The notes under the pieces were generated by a model. The model was not told the origin of the DNA. It saw only the letters and a list, made by a program, of their open reading frames with translations, and made no database searches. From UQRS01 sp050946935 (GTDB lineage: Bacteria; Bacillota; Clostridia; Oscillospirales; Acutalibacteraceae), in assembly GCA_050946935.1 (NCBI GenBank), contig JBMNVR010000012.1, positions 1-64,000 on the forward strand: DNA of 64,000 bases. Reading direction: 5' to 3'. Shown here piece by piece: positions 24,553 through 33,385 of the stretch. How positions within the stretch are numbered: the stretch's first letter is position 1; each line of letters begins with the position of its first letter. A program made the position numbers and the translations under genes.

Positions 24553-27500
24553 GTGAAGAAAATTGTATCCATGTTTTTATCCGCCGCAATCCTGTTTTCT
24601 ATAGGGGCGTCCGGTATGTGCGCAACGGCGGAGATATTGCCGGAGGAGACCGGTTATAATCTCTGGATGAGATATAATGAGATTTCGGACGCGGCCTATC
24701 GCGCACAGGCCGCTGCGTCTCTGCGCTATATTGTCGCGCCGGAGGAGATGGAGGAACCCATCCTCTCGGCTGTGGAGGAACTGGAAAACGGCCTCAGCGG
24801 CCTGCTGGGAGAAAACGTGCGGCGGCAGGATGATGCTGCGGAGGACGGCGCGATCCTCCTCGGAACAAAGGAGGCGCCGGCCGTAGCGGCCTGCATAGAT
24901 GCCGCCGCGCTCGAGGCGCTGGATGACGAAGGGTATCTGATCCGCACGGTTTTCTCCGGCGGGAATAAGACAACCGTCATCGCGGGCGGCGGCCCGAACG
25001 GGGTTTTATATGGTGCGTTCAAGCTGCTGGAGATGGTGCAATGTCAGGAAGCTGTAGCCGGGATAGAGTATACCGACGCGCCGGCCATCCGGTGGCGCGT
25101 GCTGGATCAGTGGGACAACTGGAATGGCTCGATCGAGCGGGGGTATGCCGGTGCCTCCATATACAAATGGGACGAGCTGCCCGATACGGTCGACAGCCGG
25201 TATACGGATTTTGCCCGGGCGAACGCCTCTATAGGCATCAACACCATTGTCATCAACAATGTCAATGCTCAGACCAATTATATCCGGACCGAAAATCTTC
25301 CGAAAATCAAGGCGATCGCAGACGTTTTCCGGAAATACGGCATCCGTCTGGCGTTGTCCGTCCGGTTTGACAGTCCGATTGTCATCGGGGGCCTCGGTAC
25401 AGCCGATCCGTTGGACGACGGCGTGATCTCCTGGTGGGAGGATAAGTTTGACGAAATTTACGAATTCATTCCCGATTTTGCCGGCATTCTGGTCAAAGCC
25501 GATTCAGAGGGACAGCCCGGCCCCTCGCAGTATGGGAGGACGCATGCCGACGGGGCCAATATGTTCTCCCGCATTCTGGCGGCGCACAACGACGCCGTCG
25601 TGATGTGGCGCGCCTTTGTGTACGGCGCGGCGGCGGGACAGCTTTCTTCCGACATCGTCAACCAGGCGTATGAATTTTTCAAGCCGCTGGACGGCGATTT
25701 CAACGACAATGTGATTGTACAAAGCAAAAACGGACCGAGAGATTTCCTCCCGTGCGAGCCGGTTTCCCCTCTTTTTGGAGGCATGACAAAAACCAATATG
25801 GGGATGGAATTTCAGATCACGCAGGAGTATACCGGCCAGTCTACCCATCTCTGCTACCTTGTGCCGATGTGGAAATCTTATCTTGATTTCGATATGCGGG
25901 TGACCGGGGACAATCCCGATACATCTGAAGGGACAACGGTGGCCAGGATTGTGGACGGCACGGTTTATGGCCGCGACAATACCTTGATCGCCGGCGTTTC
26001 CAACGTGGGGTCGGATACCAACTGGACCTCCCTCGAGCTGGCGCAGGCCAACTGGTACGGCTTCGGCCGGCTGGCGTGGAACCCGCAGGCGGAGGAGCGG
26101 CAGATCACCGAAACCTGGATTAAAATGACCTTTGGCTGTGACCGGGAGCTGGTGGACACGGTGCGGGAGGTTTTGGTGAAATCCTGGGATGTTTACCGGT
26201 CGTACAACTCCCCCTATGCCATGGGGATGACCGCGGCGGTGAACGGGCACTTTGACCCCGCGTTTTCGGCAAGGAATCAGAGCGGGATGATTTGCATCGA
26301 CGCGGAAGGGATAGGCAATAACCGAAATTCCACCAGCACGGGGGAGAATACCGACTCCACCGCGCAGTATTCCGACGCGGTGGGGGAGATGTTTGATGAT
26401 ATCACGACCTGCCCGGAGGAACTGCTGTTCTGGTTCCATCATGTCCCGTATGATTTTGTAATGTCCAACGGAAAAACCATGATTGAGAATGTCTATGGCG
26501 GGCTGAAGAGCAGCTCGGCACAGATCAGGTCCATGCGCGCCGCCTTTGCCGGACTGGAGGGCGGCATTGATTCGGCCCGTCTTGACCGTATCCTTGCAAG
26601 CTTTGACGCGCAGTATACGCACGCGGCCAAATGGCGGGAGGCTATGGCCTCTTTCATCGAGGAGCAGTCGGGTATCCCCTACGACTATGTGTTTACCAAC
26701 CTTGCACTGGGGAAGACCGTGGTCGCAAGCCAGGTGCGCAACGACCTGATCGCCTCCAACGCAGTGGATGGAGACCGAGACTCGAGCCGCTGGGGGACAC
26801 AGCAGGAGGATACGCAGCCTTTTATTTTCGTCGATTTGGGAGAGGTGAAAACGGTCAACCGGGTCACCCTGTATTGGGAGAATTATTCGGCCCGGTATGT
26901 CATCGAGACGGCGACAGCGCTGACGACCGGGGACGGGCTGACCGACGCAGACTGGACGGTGGCGGCAGAGTGCCGCGGCGACGAATGGACGCAGGCGATG
27001 TACGGAAAAAACACGACCGACGTGCTGTTTGCGGATACACAGGCGAGATATGTGCGTATGCGCACGACCGAAAAAAATTCGGGATTATGGAATTCGGTTT
27101 ATGAATTTGAGGTGTACGGGGACGACTTTGGGGAAACAGCCAGATATGTCCTGCAAAGGGATCTCGATCGGGCGCAGGCCTTTCTCCACTATGACTGTAC
27201 GGCCCAGAGCCTTGCGCGCCTTCAGGCGCAAATGGCGGCGGCGGAGGAGGCTTTGGCGGACGGAGACGCAGACAACAGTCGGCTTCTGGTATGTTCCGAC
27301 GGGCTGAAGGACGCCTTTGCCGCCATGGAATTCGACGATCTTGCGCGCAGCAAAAAAGCAAGAAGGAATACCGTCTCCGGCAGCAATCACGCCGGCAATG
27401 TACTCGACGGAAATGGGACGGCCACCTACTGGCAGGCGGCCGACGGCGCGGGGACGCCGGGGGTGCTGACCGTTGACCTGCGGACGGAGGAGGTGTTCGA

Positions 27501-28110
27501 TCAAATCGAAATTCAGTGGAAGAGCGCGCCTGTCTCTTATAAAATAGAGGTGTCCGGCGCGGATGGGAAGGAATGGACGCTGCTGCGCGAGGTCGTTCGG
27601 GCGGAGGAGGGCTTTACCGGGGAGGTCGATACCCTCCTGCTTTCACTGCCCGCGACAGCCCGGCAGCTTCGCCTGACTACGCTCGAGCGGGAAAACACCT
27701 TGTCGATGTATCGCTTCAGCGTGTACGATTCGGGGGCATCCGACAAGGCCGCCGCGCTTGCGGTGGATGATATCATTAAAGCCTTGGGTGAGATTACCTC
27801 CGTTTCGCAGCAGGCGGAGGTGGAGGCGGCGCGGGCAGCCTACGACGCCCTGACCGAGAACCAGAAGGCGTTGGTAATCGGGCTTCCCGAGCTGGAGGCG
27901 GCGGAGGCGAAGCTCGCCGAATTGTGTATTCTGCGCGGCGATGTTGATTCGGACGGGCGGGTGACCGTCTCCGATGTGGTGGCGCTTCGCCTCATCATCA
28001 CGGCCGGCGTGCCGGAGCAGGCGCAGATTTTGGCCGGGGATTTGGATAAAGATGGGTTGCTGACGGTCAGCGACGTGGTTTCGCTGCGACTGCAGATTGT
28101 CCAGGGGTAA
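24553..28110 (+). CDS. Secreted GH67 alpha-glucuronidase with two F5/8C modules and dockerin
   Basis: An 1185-residue exported enzyme predicted to remove 4-O-methylglucuronic acid from xylo-oligosaccharides. After a signal peptide and an N-terminal GH67 domain, the catalytic barrel carries VKADSEGQPGP (Glu319, candidate acid), NGPRDFLP (Asp397) and FQITQEY (Glu425); the last two are 28 residues apart, as in known GH67 enzymes. Then come two discoidin-like modules (about 712-855 and 930-1057), a helical linker and a dockerin (about 1128-1185). GH67 enzymes are often intracellular, so a dockerin-tagged secreted form is notable. GTG 24553 follows GGAGGGAGAGG. Confidence 0.9.
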   Translation: MKKIVSMFLSAAILFSIGASGMCATAEILPEETGYNLWMRYNEISDAAYRAQAAASLRYIVAPEEMEEPILSAVEELENGLSGLLGENVRRQDDAAEDGAILLGTKEAPAVAACIDAAALEALDDEGYLIRTVFSGGNKTTVIAGGGPNGVLYGAFKLLEMVQCQEAVAGIEYTDAPAIRWRVLDQWDNWNGSIERGYAGASIYKWDELPDTVDSRYTDFARANASIGINTIVINNVNAQTNYIRTENLPKIKAIADVFRKYGIRLALSVRFDSPIVIGGLGTADPLDDGVISWWEDKFDEIYEFIPDFAGILVKADSEGQPGPSQYGRTHADGANMFSRILAAHNDAVVMWRAFVYGAAAGQLSSDIVNQAYEFFKPLDGDFNDNVIVQSKNGPRDFLPCEPVSPLFGGMTKTNMGMEFQITQEYTGQSTHLCYLVPMWKSYLDFDMRVTGDNPDTSEGTTVARIVDGTVYGRDNTLIAGVSNVGSDTNWTSLELAQANWYGFGRLAWNPQAEERQITETWIKMTFGCDRELVDTVREVLVKSWDVYRSYNSPYAMGMTAAVNGHFDPAFSARNQSGMICIDAEGIGNNRNSTSTGENTDSTAQYSDAVGEMFDDITTCPEELLFWFHHVPYDFVMSNGKTMIENVYGGLKSSSAQIRSMRAAFAGLEGGIDSARLDRILASFDAQYTHAAKWREAMASFIEEQSGIPYDYVFTNLALGKTVVASQVRNDLIASNAVDGDRDSSRWGTQQEDTQPFIFVDLGEVKTVNRVTLYWENYSARYVIETATALTTGDGLTDADWTVAAECRGDEWTQAMYGKNTTDVLFADTQARYVRMRTTEKNSGLWNSVYEFEVYGDDFGETARYVLQRDLDRAQAFLHYDCTAQSLARLQAQMAAAEEALADGDADNSRLLVCSDGLKDAFAAMEFDDLARSKKARRNTVSGSNHAGNVLDGNGTATYWQAADGAGTPGVLTVDLRTEEVFDQIEIQWKSAPVSYKIEVSGADGKEWTLLREVVRAEEGFTGEVDTLLLSLPATARQLRLTTLERENTLSMYRFSVYDSGASDKAAALAVDDIIKALGEITSVSQQAEVEAARAAYDALTENQKALVIGLPELEAAEAKLAELCILRGDVDSDGRVTVSDVVALRLIITAGVPEQAQILAGDLDKDGLLTVSDVVSLRLQIVQG

Positions 28111-28130
28111 TGTTTGCTGGTTGGAACAAC

Positions 28131-28170
28131 AGAGGGGCCGGTGCCTTTGAAGCGCCGGCCCCTCTCCATT
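28131..28170 (+). terminator. Strong hairpin after the GH67 gene
   Basis: AGAGGGGCCGGTGC (28131-28144) pairs with GCGCCGGCCCCTCT (28152-28165) around a seven-base loop. Only a weak T-tract follows, so termination is likely but not certain. Confidence 0.6.
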
Positions 28171-28246
28171 TGCTTGGAAACAGCGGCGGTCGGAGAGGGC
28201 GGGCGCGGCTCTCACGCAAAATTTTTCTTGTTTTCGAAGCTTTTTC

Positions 28247-28275
28247 TTGAATATGTCTGATTCATATGCTACACT
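28247..28275 (+). promoter_or_regulatory. Promoter of the DUF134 gene
   Basis: TTGAAT (28247-28252) and TACACT (28270-28275) are spaced by 17 bases. The start of transcription would fall within the adjacent palindrome. Confidence 0.6.
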
Positions 28276-28279
28276 ATTA

Positions 28280-28293
28280 TTGACATATGTCAA
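28280..28293. promoter_or_regulatory. Perfect palindrome, operator candidate
   Basis: TTGACATATGTCAA is a perfect 14-base palindrome directly after the -10 element of the DUF134 promoter and before the ribosome site. Autoregulation by the DUF134 protein is the simplest reading. Confidence 0.6.
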
Positions 28294-28311
28294 AAACAAG
28301 GGAGGGAGAGA

Positions 28312-29088
28312 ATGGCAAGGCCGCAAAGATGCCGCAGAATCTGCCGTGAGCCGGAGTCTCGCGTGTTTTCGCCGGACGGGGTCAGCAAAACCGAAGCTGT
28401 CACGCTTTCTATGGACGAATTTGAGGTTTTACGGCTGGTCGATCTCGAAAAGAAAACGCATGAGCAATGCGCGGCGCAAATGGATATTTCCAGAACGACC
28501 GTTACCGGAATTTATGAAAGTGCGCGCACAAAGCTTGCCGACTGTGTTGTGAACGGCCGTCGGCTGATGATTTCCGGCGGGAATTATCGGATTTGCGACG
28601 GATCGGCTGTGCAATGCTGCGAAAAAAACTGCCGATTTCAGAAGAATGAAAACATTATTTTGTTAAAAAAGAAAGGATTGGGTACAATGCGGATCGCGGT
28701 AACCTATGACAACGGACAGGTATTCCAGCATTTTGGGCATACCGAACAGTTTAAATTTTACGATGTGGAAGACGGAAAAATTGTTTTTGAGCAGGTGGTT
28801 CAAACGAATGGCAGTGGTCACGGCGCTTTGGCCGGCTTTTTGCGCGCGCACCAGGCAGACGTTCTTATCTGCGGCGGCATCGGCGGCGGGGCGCAGACGG
28901 CGCTGGCCGGGGCGGGGATTCGCCTTTACGGAGGTGTAACCGGAGATGCGGATGCCTCCGTAAAGGCGCTGCTGTCGGGAGGGCTTTCTTACAACCCGGC
29001 TGTGCACTGCGACCATCATGGCCACGAGCATGGGGACGGCGCGCATTCCTGCGGCGAACATGGCTGCGGTCGGCAAGGCTGTCACTGA
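28312..29088 (+). CDS. DUF134 regulator fused to a NifX/NifB-type domain
   Basis: A 258-residue protein. The N-terminal 95 residues are a DUF134 domain (RPQRCRRICREPESRVFSP, sigma-like helix-turn-helix HEQCAAQMDISRTTVTGIYESA). Residues about 125-230 form a dinitrogenase iron-molybdenum cofactor-type domain (IAVTYDNGQVFQHFGHTEQFKFY, LICGGIGGGAQTAL). The last 25 residues are packed with His and Cys (CDHHGHEHGDGAHSCGEHGC), a likely metal-binding tail. The function of these fusions is not established; metal or iron-sulfur sensing with DNA binding is plausible. AAGGGAGGGAG precedes the ATG. Confidence 0.85.
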   Translation: MARPQRCRRICREPESRVFSPDGVSKTEAVTLSMDEFEVLRLVDLEKKTHEQCAAQMDISRTTVTGIYESARTKLADCVVNGRRLMISGGNYRICDGSAVQCCEKNCRFQKNENIILLKKKGLGTMRIAVTYDNGQVFQHFGHTEQFKFYDVEDGKIVFEQVVQTNGSGHGALAGFLRAHQADVLICGGIGGGAQTALAGAGIRLYGGVTGDADASVKALLSGGLSYNPAVHCDHHGHEHGDGAHSCGEHGCGRQGCH

Positions 29089-29164
29089 AAAAAGGGGGGA
29101 GCCTCGCGTCAAATTGGGGGCGAGCGAACTTTTATGATGGATAATCCATAGAAAGGAGAGAATG

Positions 29165-30856
29165 ATGAAGGTGGTCATTGTCGGAGGAGTGGCCGGCGGG
29201 GCGACTGCTGCCGCAAGGCTCCGACGCCTGGATGAAAAAGCGGAAATTCTTCTGTTTGAACGGACGGGCTTTATTTCATACGCGAACTGCGGTTTGCCGT
29301 ATTATGTCGGTGGCGTCATCAAAAGTGTCGAGGAATTAACCCTCCAGACGCCGGAGAGTTTTTGGAACCGTTTTCGCATCAAAGTGCGGGTGCGGCATGA
29401 GGTTGTTTCTATTGATACAAGCCGCAAAACCGTAATGGTGCGCGGGCTGGACACGGGGGAGGTGTTTGAGGAAACCTATGACAAGTTGATTCTTTCTCCC
29501 GGGGCGAAGCCGGTACAGCCTGAAATCTCCGCCGCCCGGTCCGAGCGGATTTTCACCCTCAGAACCGTAGAGGATACATTGCGTATCCGGGCGTTTTTGG
29601 AACGCGAAAAACCCAAAACCGCCGTATTGGCCGGTGGTGGGTATATCAGCCTGGAGATGGCGGAAAACCTAACGCAAATGGGCGTCCGGGTAACCGTCGT
29701 CCAACGGCAGGATCAGCTTCTTTCGCCCCTGGATCCGGATATGGCCTGCCTTGTGCACGCGCTGTTCCGCCAAAAAGGCGTCGAATTGAAACTGGGCGGC
29801 GTGGTAACCGGATTGGAGGAGGATGGCGCGGCTATCAAAGTTTTGTTGGAGAACGCGCCGCCTTTGCAAGCGGATATGGTTCTTCTCGCGATTGGAATCA
29901 CACCGGACACTCACCTTGCAAAAGAAGCCGGACTGGAGCTTGGCGTCAAAGGGAGCATTGCGGTCAATGAACGCATGGAAACCTCAAACCCTGACATTTA
30001 CGCCGTGGGCGATGCGGTGGAAGTCCGGCATTTTGTCACGGGGCAAAAGGCGCTGCTGTCTCTGGCCGGGCCGGCCAATAAGCAGGGACGTATTGCGGCG
30101 GACAACATTTGCGGCGGCAGCAGCGTTTATAGAGGTGCTCAAGCTTCGTCGGTCATCAAGCTGTTTGATATGACTGTAGCGACAACGGGAATCAATGCGC
30201 GCATGGCGAAGGAAGCCGGGATAAAGTATGACCGCGTTGTCCTGTCTCCCGCTTCGCATGCATCCTATTATCCGGGCGGCAGTGTCATGACCATGAAGGT
30301 GCTGTATGAAACGGAAAGTGAAAAGATTCTCGGCGCGCAGATTGTTGGGTGGGATGGCGTGGATAAACGGATTGACGTTCTTGCCACCGCGATCCGCGCG
30401 GGTATGAAAGCAACCGAGCTTGCCGAGCTGGATCTTGCCTATGCGCCGCCTTATTCTTCGGCAAAGGATCCGGTCAACATGGCCGGCTTTATGATTGAGA
30501 ATATCCTCAGCGGCAAGGTTAAACAGTTTCATTATGACGAGATCGACACGCTCCCCCGCGACGGAAGTGTAACCCTGCTGGATACGAGAACCTCCGGGGA
30601 GTATGAGCGGGGGCATGCTGACGGTTTTATAAATGTTCCGGTGGATGATCTGCGGGAACGGTTGGATGAAATACCGCAGGAAAAGCCGGTTTATGTTATG
30701 TGTCAAAGCGGATTGCGAAGTTATCTGGCCTGTCGGATTCTTACGCAAAATGGGTATGACTGCTATAATTTTTCCGGCGGCTATCGCTTTTATGAAACGA
30801 TCAGATGCGACAGGCTACAGTCGGTCTCCACATACCCATGCGGTATGGATAAATGA
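29165..30856 (+). CDS. CoA-disulfide reductase-rhodanese fusion
   Basis: About 563 residues. The N-terminal FAD/NAD(P)-dependent oxidoreductase (IVGGVAGGATAAARLRR dinucleotide motif; active-site Cys in SYANCGLPYYVGG; second nucleotide motif VLAGGGYISLEMAENL; FAD segment PDIYAVGDAVE) is followed by a dimerisation domain and a C-terminal rhodanese domain (about 460-555, catalytic Cys in MCQSGLRS). Family members reduce CoA disulfide, CoA persulfide or polysulfide. It follows the DUF134/NifX gene, suggesting a shared role in sulfur or metal stress. ATG 29165 fits AAAGGAGAG better than ATG 29162. Confidence 0.92.
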   Translation: MKVVIVGGVAGGATAAARLRRLDEKAEILLFERTGFISYANCGLPYYVGGVIKSVEELTLQTPESFWNRFRIKVRVRHEVVSIDTSRKTVMVRGLDTGEVFEETYDKLILSPGAKPVQPEISAARSERIFTLRTVEDTLRIRAFLEREKPKTAVLAGGGYISLEMAENLTQMGVRVTVVQRQDQLLSPLDPDMACLVHALFRQKGVELKLGGVVTGLEEDGAAIKVLLENAPPLQADMVLLAIGITPDTHLAKEAGLELGVKGSIAVNERMETSNPDIYAVGDAVEVRHFVTGQKALLSLAGPANKQGRIAADNICGGSSVYRGAQASSVIKLFDMTVATTGINARMAKEAGIKYDRVVLSPASHASYYPGGSVMTMKVLYETESEKILGAQIVGWDGVDKRIDVLATAIRAGMKATELAELDLAYAPPYSSAKDPVNMAGFMIENILSGKVKQFHYDEIDTLPRDGSVTLLDTRTSGEYERGHADGFINVPVDDLRERLDEIPQEKPVYVMCQSGLRSYLACRILTQNGYDCYNFSGGYRFYETIRCDRLQSVSTYPCGMDK

Positions 30857-30904
30857 GAAATCCTGTATATTTTGGTTTGGATCAGGAAAATTGAAACCAA
30901 TATA

Positions 30905-30955
30905 AGAAAACGTCGCCCGGCAACATTTTGAGTTGCCGGGCGACGTTTTCTTATT
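30905..30955. terminator. Perfect bidirectional terminator
   Basis: AAAACGTCGCCCGGCAAC (30907-30924) is exactly complementary to GTTGCCGGGCGACGTTTT (30932-30949), with a seven-base loop and T-rich flank. It separates the reductase gene from the convergent threonine operon. Confidence 0.92.
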
Positions 30956-31018
30956 CGTGCTTTAGCAGAGAATTTGTCCGCCTTTTACGGTGTTGAGAGA
31001 GCGGATAAATTCCCGGCA

Positions 31019-31080
31019 GCAAAAAATAGTCGCCGCCGGGGACCGATGTTGTTCCGCTTTAATTTGGCGGTTATTTTTTG
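31019..31080 (-). terminator. Terminator overlapping the end of lysC
   Basis: On the minus strand AAAAAATA and CCGCC pair with GGCGG and TATTTTTT across a long loop. The lysC stop codon is inside the stem. Bases 31062-31080 are identical to 7849-7867. Confidence 0.6.
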
Positions 31081-32282
31081 AAAAAAGCGTCGTGCACCGC
31101 CTGCACAGCACGGTCGGCGCCCTCGGCCTCGATCAGGACCGAAATCTTGATCTCGCTGGTCGAGATCATCTGGATGTTGATCCCGGCGTTGTACAACGCT
31201 TCAAACATATTGGAGGCAACGCCCGGATGGGTTTCCATACCGGCGCCGACGACCGAGACCTTGCAAACCGATTCGTCATAAAAGCAGCTTTCCCCGCCGT
31301 TCGCGGCCGAAAACTCCTCGGTAACGGCCAGCGCCTCTTTTCCCTGATCCTTCGGCACGGTGAAGGTGATGTCCTTGGTGCCGCCGCGGCCAACCGATTG
31401 CAGAATGATGTCCACATTGATTCGTTTCTGCCCGAGCTTGGAGAACAGCTTGAATGCGACGCCGGGGCTGTCGGGTACGCCGATCACCGAAATACGCGCC
31501 ACATTGTTGTCCTTGGCAACCCCTCTGATTAACATTTTTTCCATCTTGACAACCTCCTTCACGATCGTGCCCGGCTTGCGCTCCAGGCTGGAGAGCACTT
31601 CCAGCTCTACATTATATTTTTTGGCCATTTCGACCGACCGATTGTTGAGAACCTGCGCCCCGAGGGTGGCCAGTTCCAGCATTTCGTCATAGGTGATCTC
31701 ATTCATCTTCAAAGTGCCGGTCACCTTGCGCGGATCAGCGGTATAAACCCCGTCCACATCGGTGTATATTTGGCAGACGTCTGCCTTGATCGCGGCTGCG
31801 ATGGCCACCGCGCTGGTGTCCGAGCCGCCCCGGCCGAGCGTGGTGATGTCATCATATTTGTTGATGCCCTGGAACCCGGCGACAATGATGATGTTTTTCT
31901 TGGCCAGCTCAGCTTCCAGTCGATCGGTATTCAGATTCTTGATCCGCGCGGCCGAGTGGTTGGAGTCGGTGTTGAACCCTGCCTGCCATCCGAGGAGGGA
32001 GACGACGGGGAAGCCCATCCGCTCGATCGCCATGGCCAGCAGCGCGATGGAAATTTCCTCCCCTGCGGCGAGAAGCATATCCATCTCCCGCTTGGAGGGG
32101 CCGTCGGGACTGATCTCCGCCGCCTTGGCGATCAGGTCGTCGGTGGTGTCCCCCTGGGCGGAGACAACGACGATCACGTCGTTGCCCTTTTTATAGTCGT
32201 CGGTGATGATTCCCGCCACGTTGCGGATGCGTTCGGCGTCTTTTACCGACGTGCCGCCAAATTTTTTTACAATCAAACTCAT
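31071..32282 (-). CDS. lysC: Aspartate kinase
   Basis: A 403-residue cytoplasmic enzyme that phosphorylates aspartate, the first step towards lysine, threonine and methionine. The N-terminus SLIVKKFGGTSVKDAERI has the kinase signature, GRGGSDTSAVAIAAA lies in the catalytic domain, and the last 150 residues form paired ACT domains for feedback control. The start with the conserved SLIVKKFGG is preferred over an upstream ATG at 32333, with AAAGGAATG about twelve bases before it. It is the last gene of the hom-thrB-lysC operon. Confidence 0.96.
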   Translation of the reverse strand: MSLIVKKFGGTSVKDAERIRNVAGIITDDYKKGNDVIVVVSAQGDTTDDLIAKAAEISPDGPSKREMDMLLAAGEEISIALLAMAIERMGFPVVSLLGWQAGFNTDSNHSAARIKNLNTDRLEAELAKKNIIIVAGFQGINKYDDITTLGRGGSDTSAVAIAAAIKADVCQIYTDVDGVYTADPRKVTGTLKMNEITYDEMLELATLGAQVLNNRSVEMAKKYNVELEVLSSLERKPGTIVKEVVKMEKMLIRGVAKDNNVARISVIGVPDSPGVAFKLFSKLGQKRINVDIILQSVGRGGTKDITFTVPKDQGKEALAVTEEFSAANGGESCFYDESVCKVSVVGAGMETHPGVASNMFEALYNAGINIQMISTSEIKISVLIEAEGADRAVQAVHDAFFKK

Positions 32283-32424
32283 AGAAAAATGCTCATTCCT
32301 TTCCCAATACTGCTGGTCCAAAATATGCCGCACCGATCGGACGGGGTCATCCCTTTCGTTACAGAACGATGCGGAGGGGGCGCGCCGCCTTTTCGGAAAA
32401 ACGCGTTTTGCAGACGGCCGCCGT

Positions 32425-33348
32425 TCACTCTGTTCCTGCGGTTTGCAAACTCGCCGAAACCTCTGTCACAGAGGCGCCAACCTCGTCCACCGAGAGAAGG
32501 GCGTCGCGCCAGTCGAAGATACCGGCCAGTTTGAGCCGGGTGAGGGCATCGGTCGCGAAGGTGTGGTTTTGCTTATCAATAATCGCCATGATGGTTGATC
32601 CGGCCCCGCTGATATACACGCCGTAGGCACCCAGCTCCCGCGCGATGCGGAAGGCGGCTTCTCCCCCCTGAATCAGGCCGAGACGGTAGGGCTGGTGCAG
32701 CCGGTCACCGGTTGCGATCTTCAGATTTTCGAAATCCCCTGAAAAGAGGGCGGCGGTCATCAGCGCCGCGCGGGAGAGGTTGTAAACCGCATCGGCCCGC
32801 GACACGCTGTCGGGCAAAACTGACCGGGCGTGCGCGGTGGGAAGGGGGCGCTGCGGGATCAGTGCGACAAATCGGAAGGCGTCATTGACCGGCACACTGA
32901 CCGAATAGACCCGTCCGGCTTCCATTGCACTGGTGACCAGTCCGCCTAAGATCGCGGGTGCAACGTTGTCAGGATGCCCTTCCAGTGCGGCGGCGAGGTT
33001 TAACAGCTCCGCTTTTTCCAGCGGGTCGCCGAGCAGTCGGTTGGCCCCCAGCAGGCCGGCAACAAGGCAGGCTGACGAGCTGCCGAGTCCGCGGGACATG
33101 GGGATCACATTGCTCTGCCGCAGCGTCAGTCCGTGAAACGGCCGGCCGCAGATGTCATACAGCCGCCGGGCGGTGTCGTAAATTAAATTGGTTTGGTCGT
33201 CGGGCACCGCCACCTCGTCCAGAGAGGCGATGTCGCAGCAGTCGCTTTCCTCCATATACACCGTGTTGTACATGGTCAGCGCCAGGCCGAGGGAATCAAA
33301 GCCGGAGCCTAAATTGGCGCTGGTGGCGGGTACCTGTATTTTCAGCAA
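32425..33348 (-). CDS. thrB: Homoserine kinase
   Basis: A 307-residue GHMP-family kinase that phosphorylates homoserine in threonine synthesis. The N-terminal VPATSANLGSGFDSLGLAL, the ATP-binding PMSRGLGSSSACLVAG (about residues 87-102) and the C-terminal GVYISGAGSTIMAI are the three GHMP motifs. The start codon is TTG, preceded by AAGGATG. It lies 37 bases downstream of hom. Threonine synthase is not found in this operon. Confidence 0.95.
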   Translation of the reverse strand: MLKIQVPATSANLGSGFDSLGLALTMYNTVYMEESDCCDIASLDEVAVPDDQTNLIYDTARRLYDICGRPFHGLTLRQSNVIPMSRGLGSSSACLVAGLLGANRLLGDPLEKAELLNLAAALEGHPDNVAPAILGGLVTSAMEAGRVYSVSVPVNDAFRFVALIPQRPLPTAHARSVLPDSVSRADAVYNLSRAALMTAALFSGDFENLKIATGDRLHQPYRLGLIQGGEAAFRIARELGAYGVYISGAGSTIMAIIDKQNHTFATDALTRLKLAGIFDWRDALLSVDEVGASVTEVSASLQTAGTE

Positions 33349-33385
33349 ACGCGATCACATCCTTGGCGTTACTCTGTTTTGGGGG

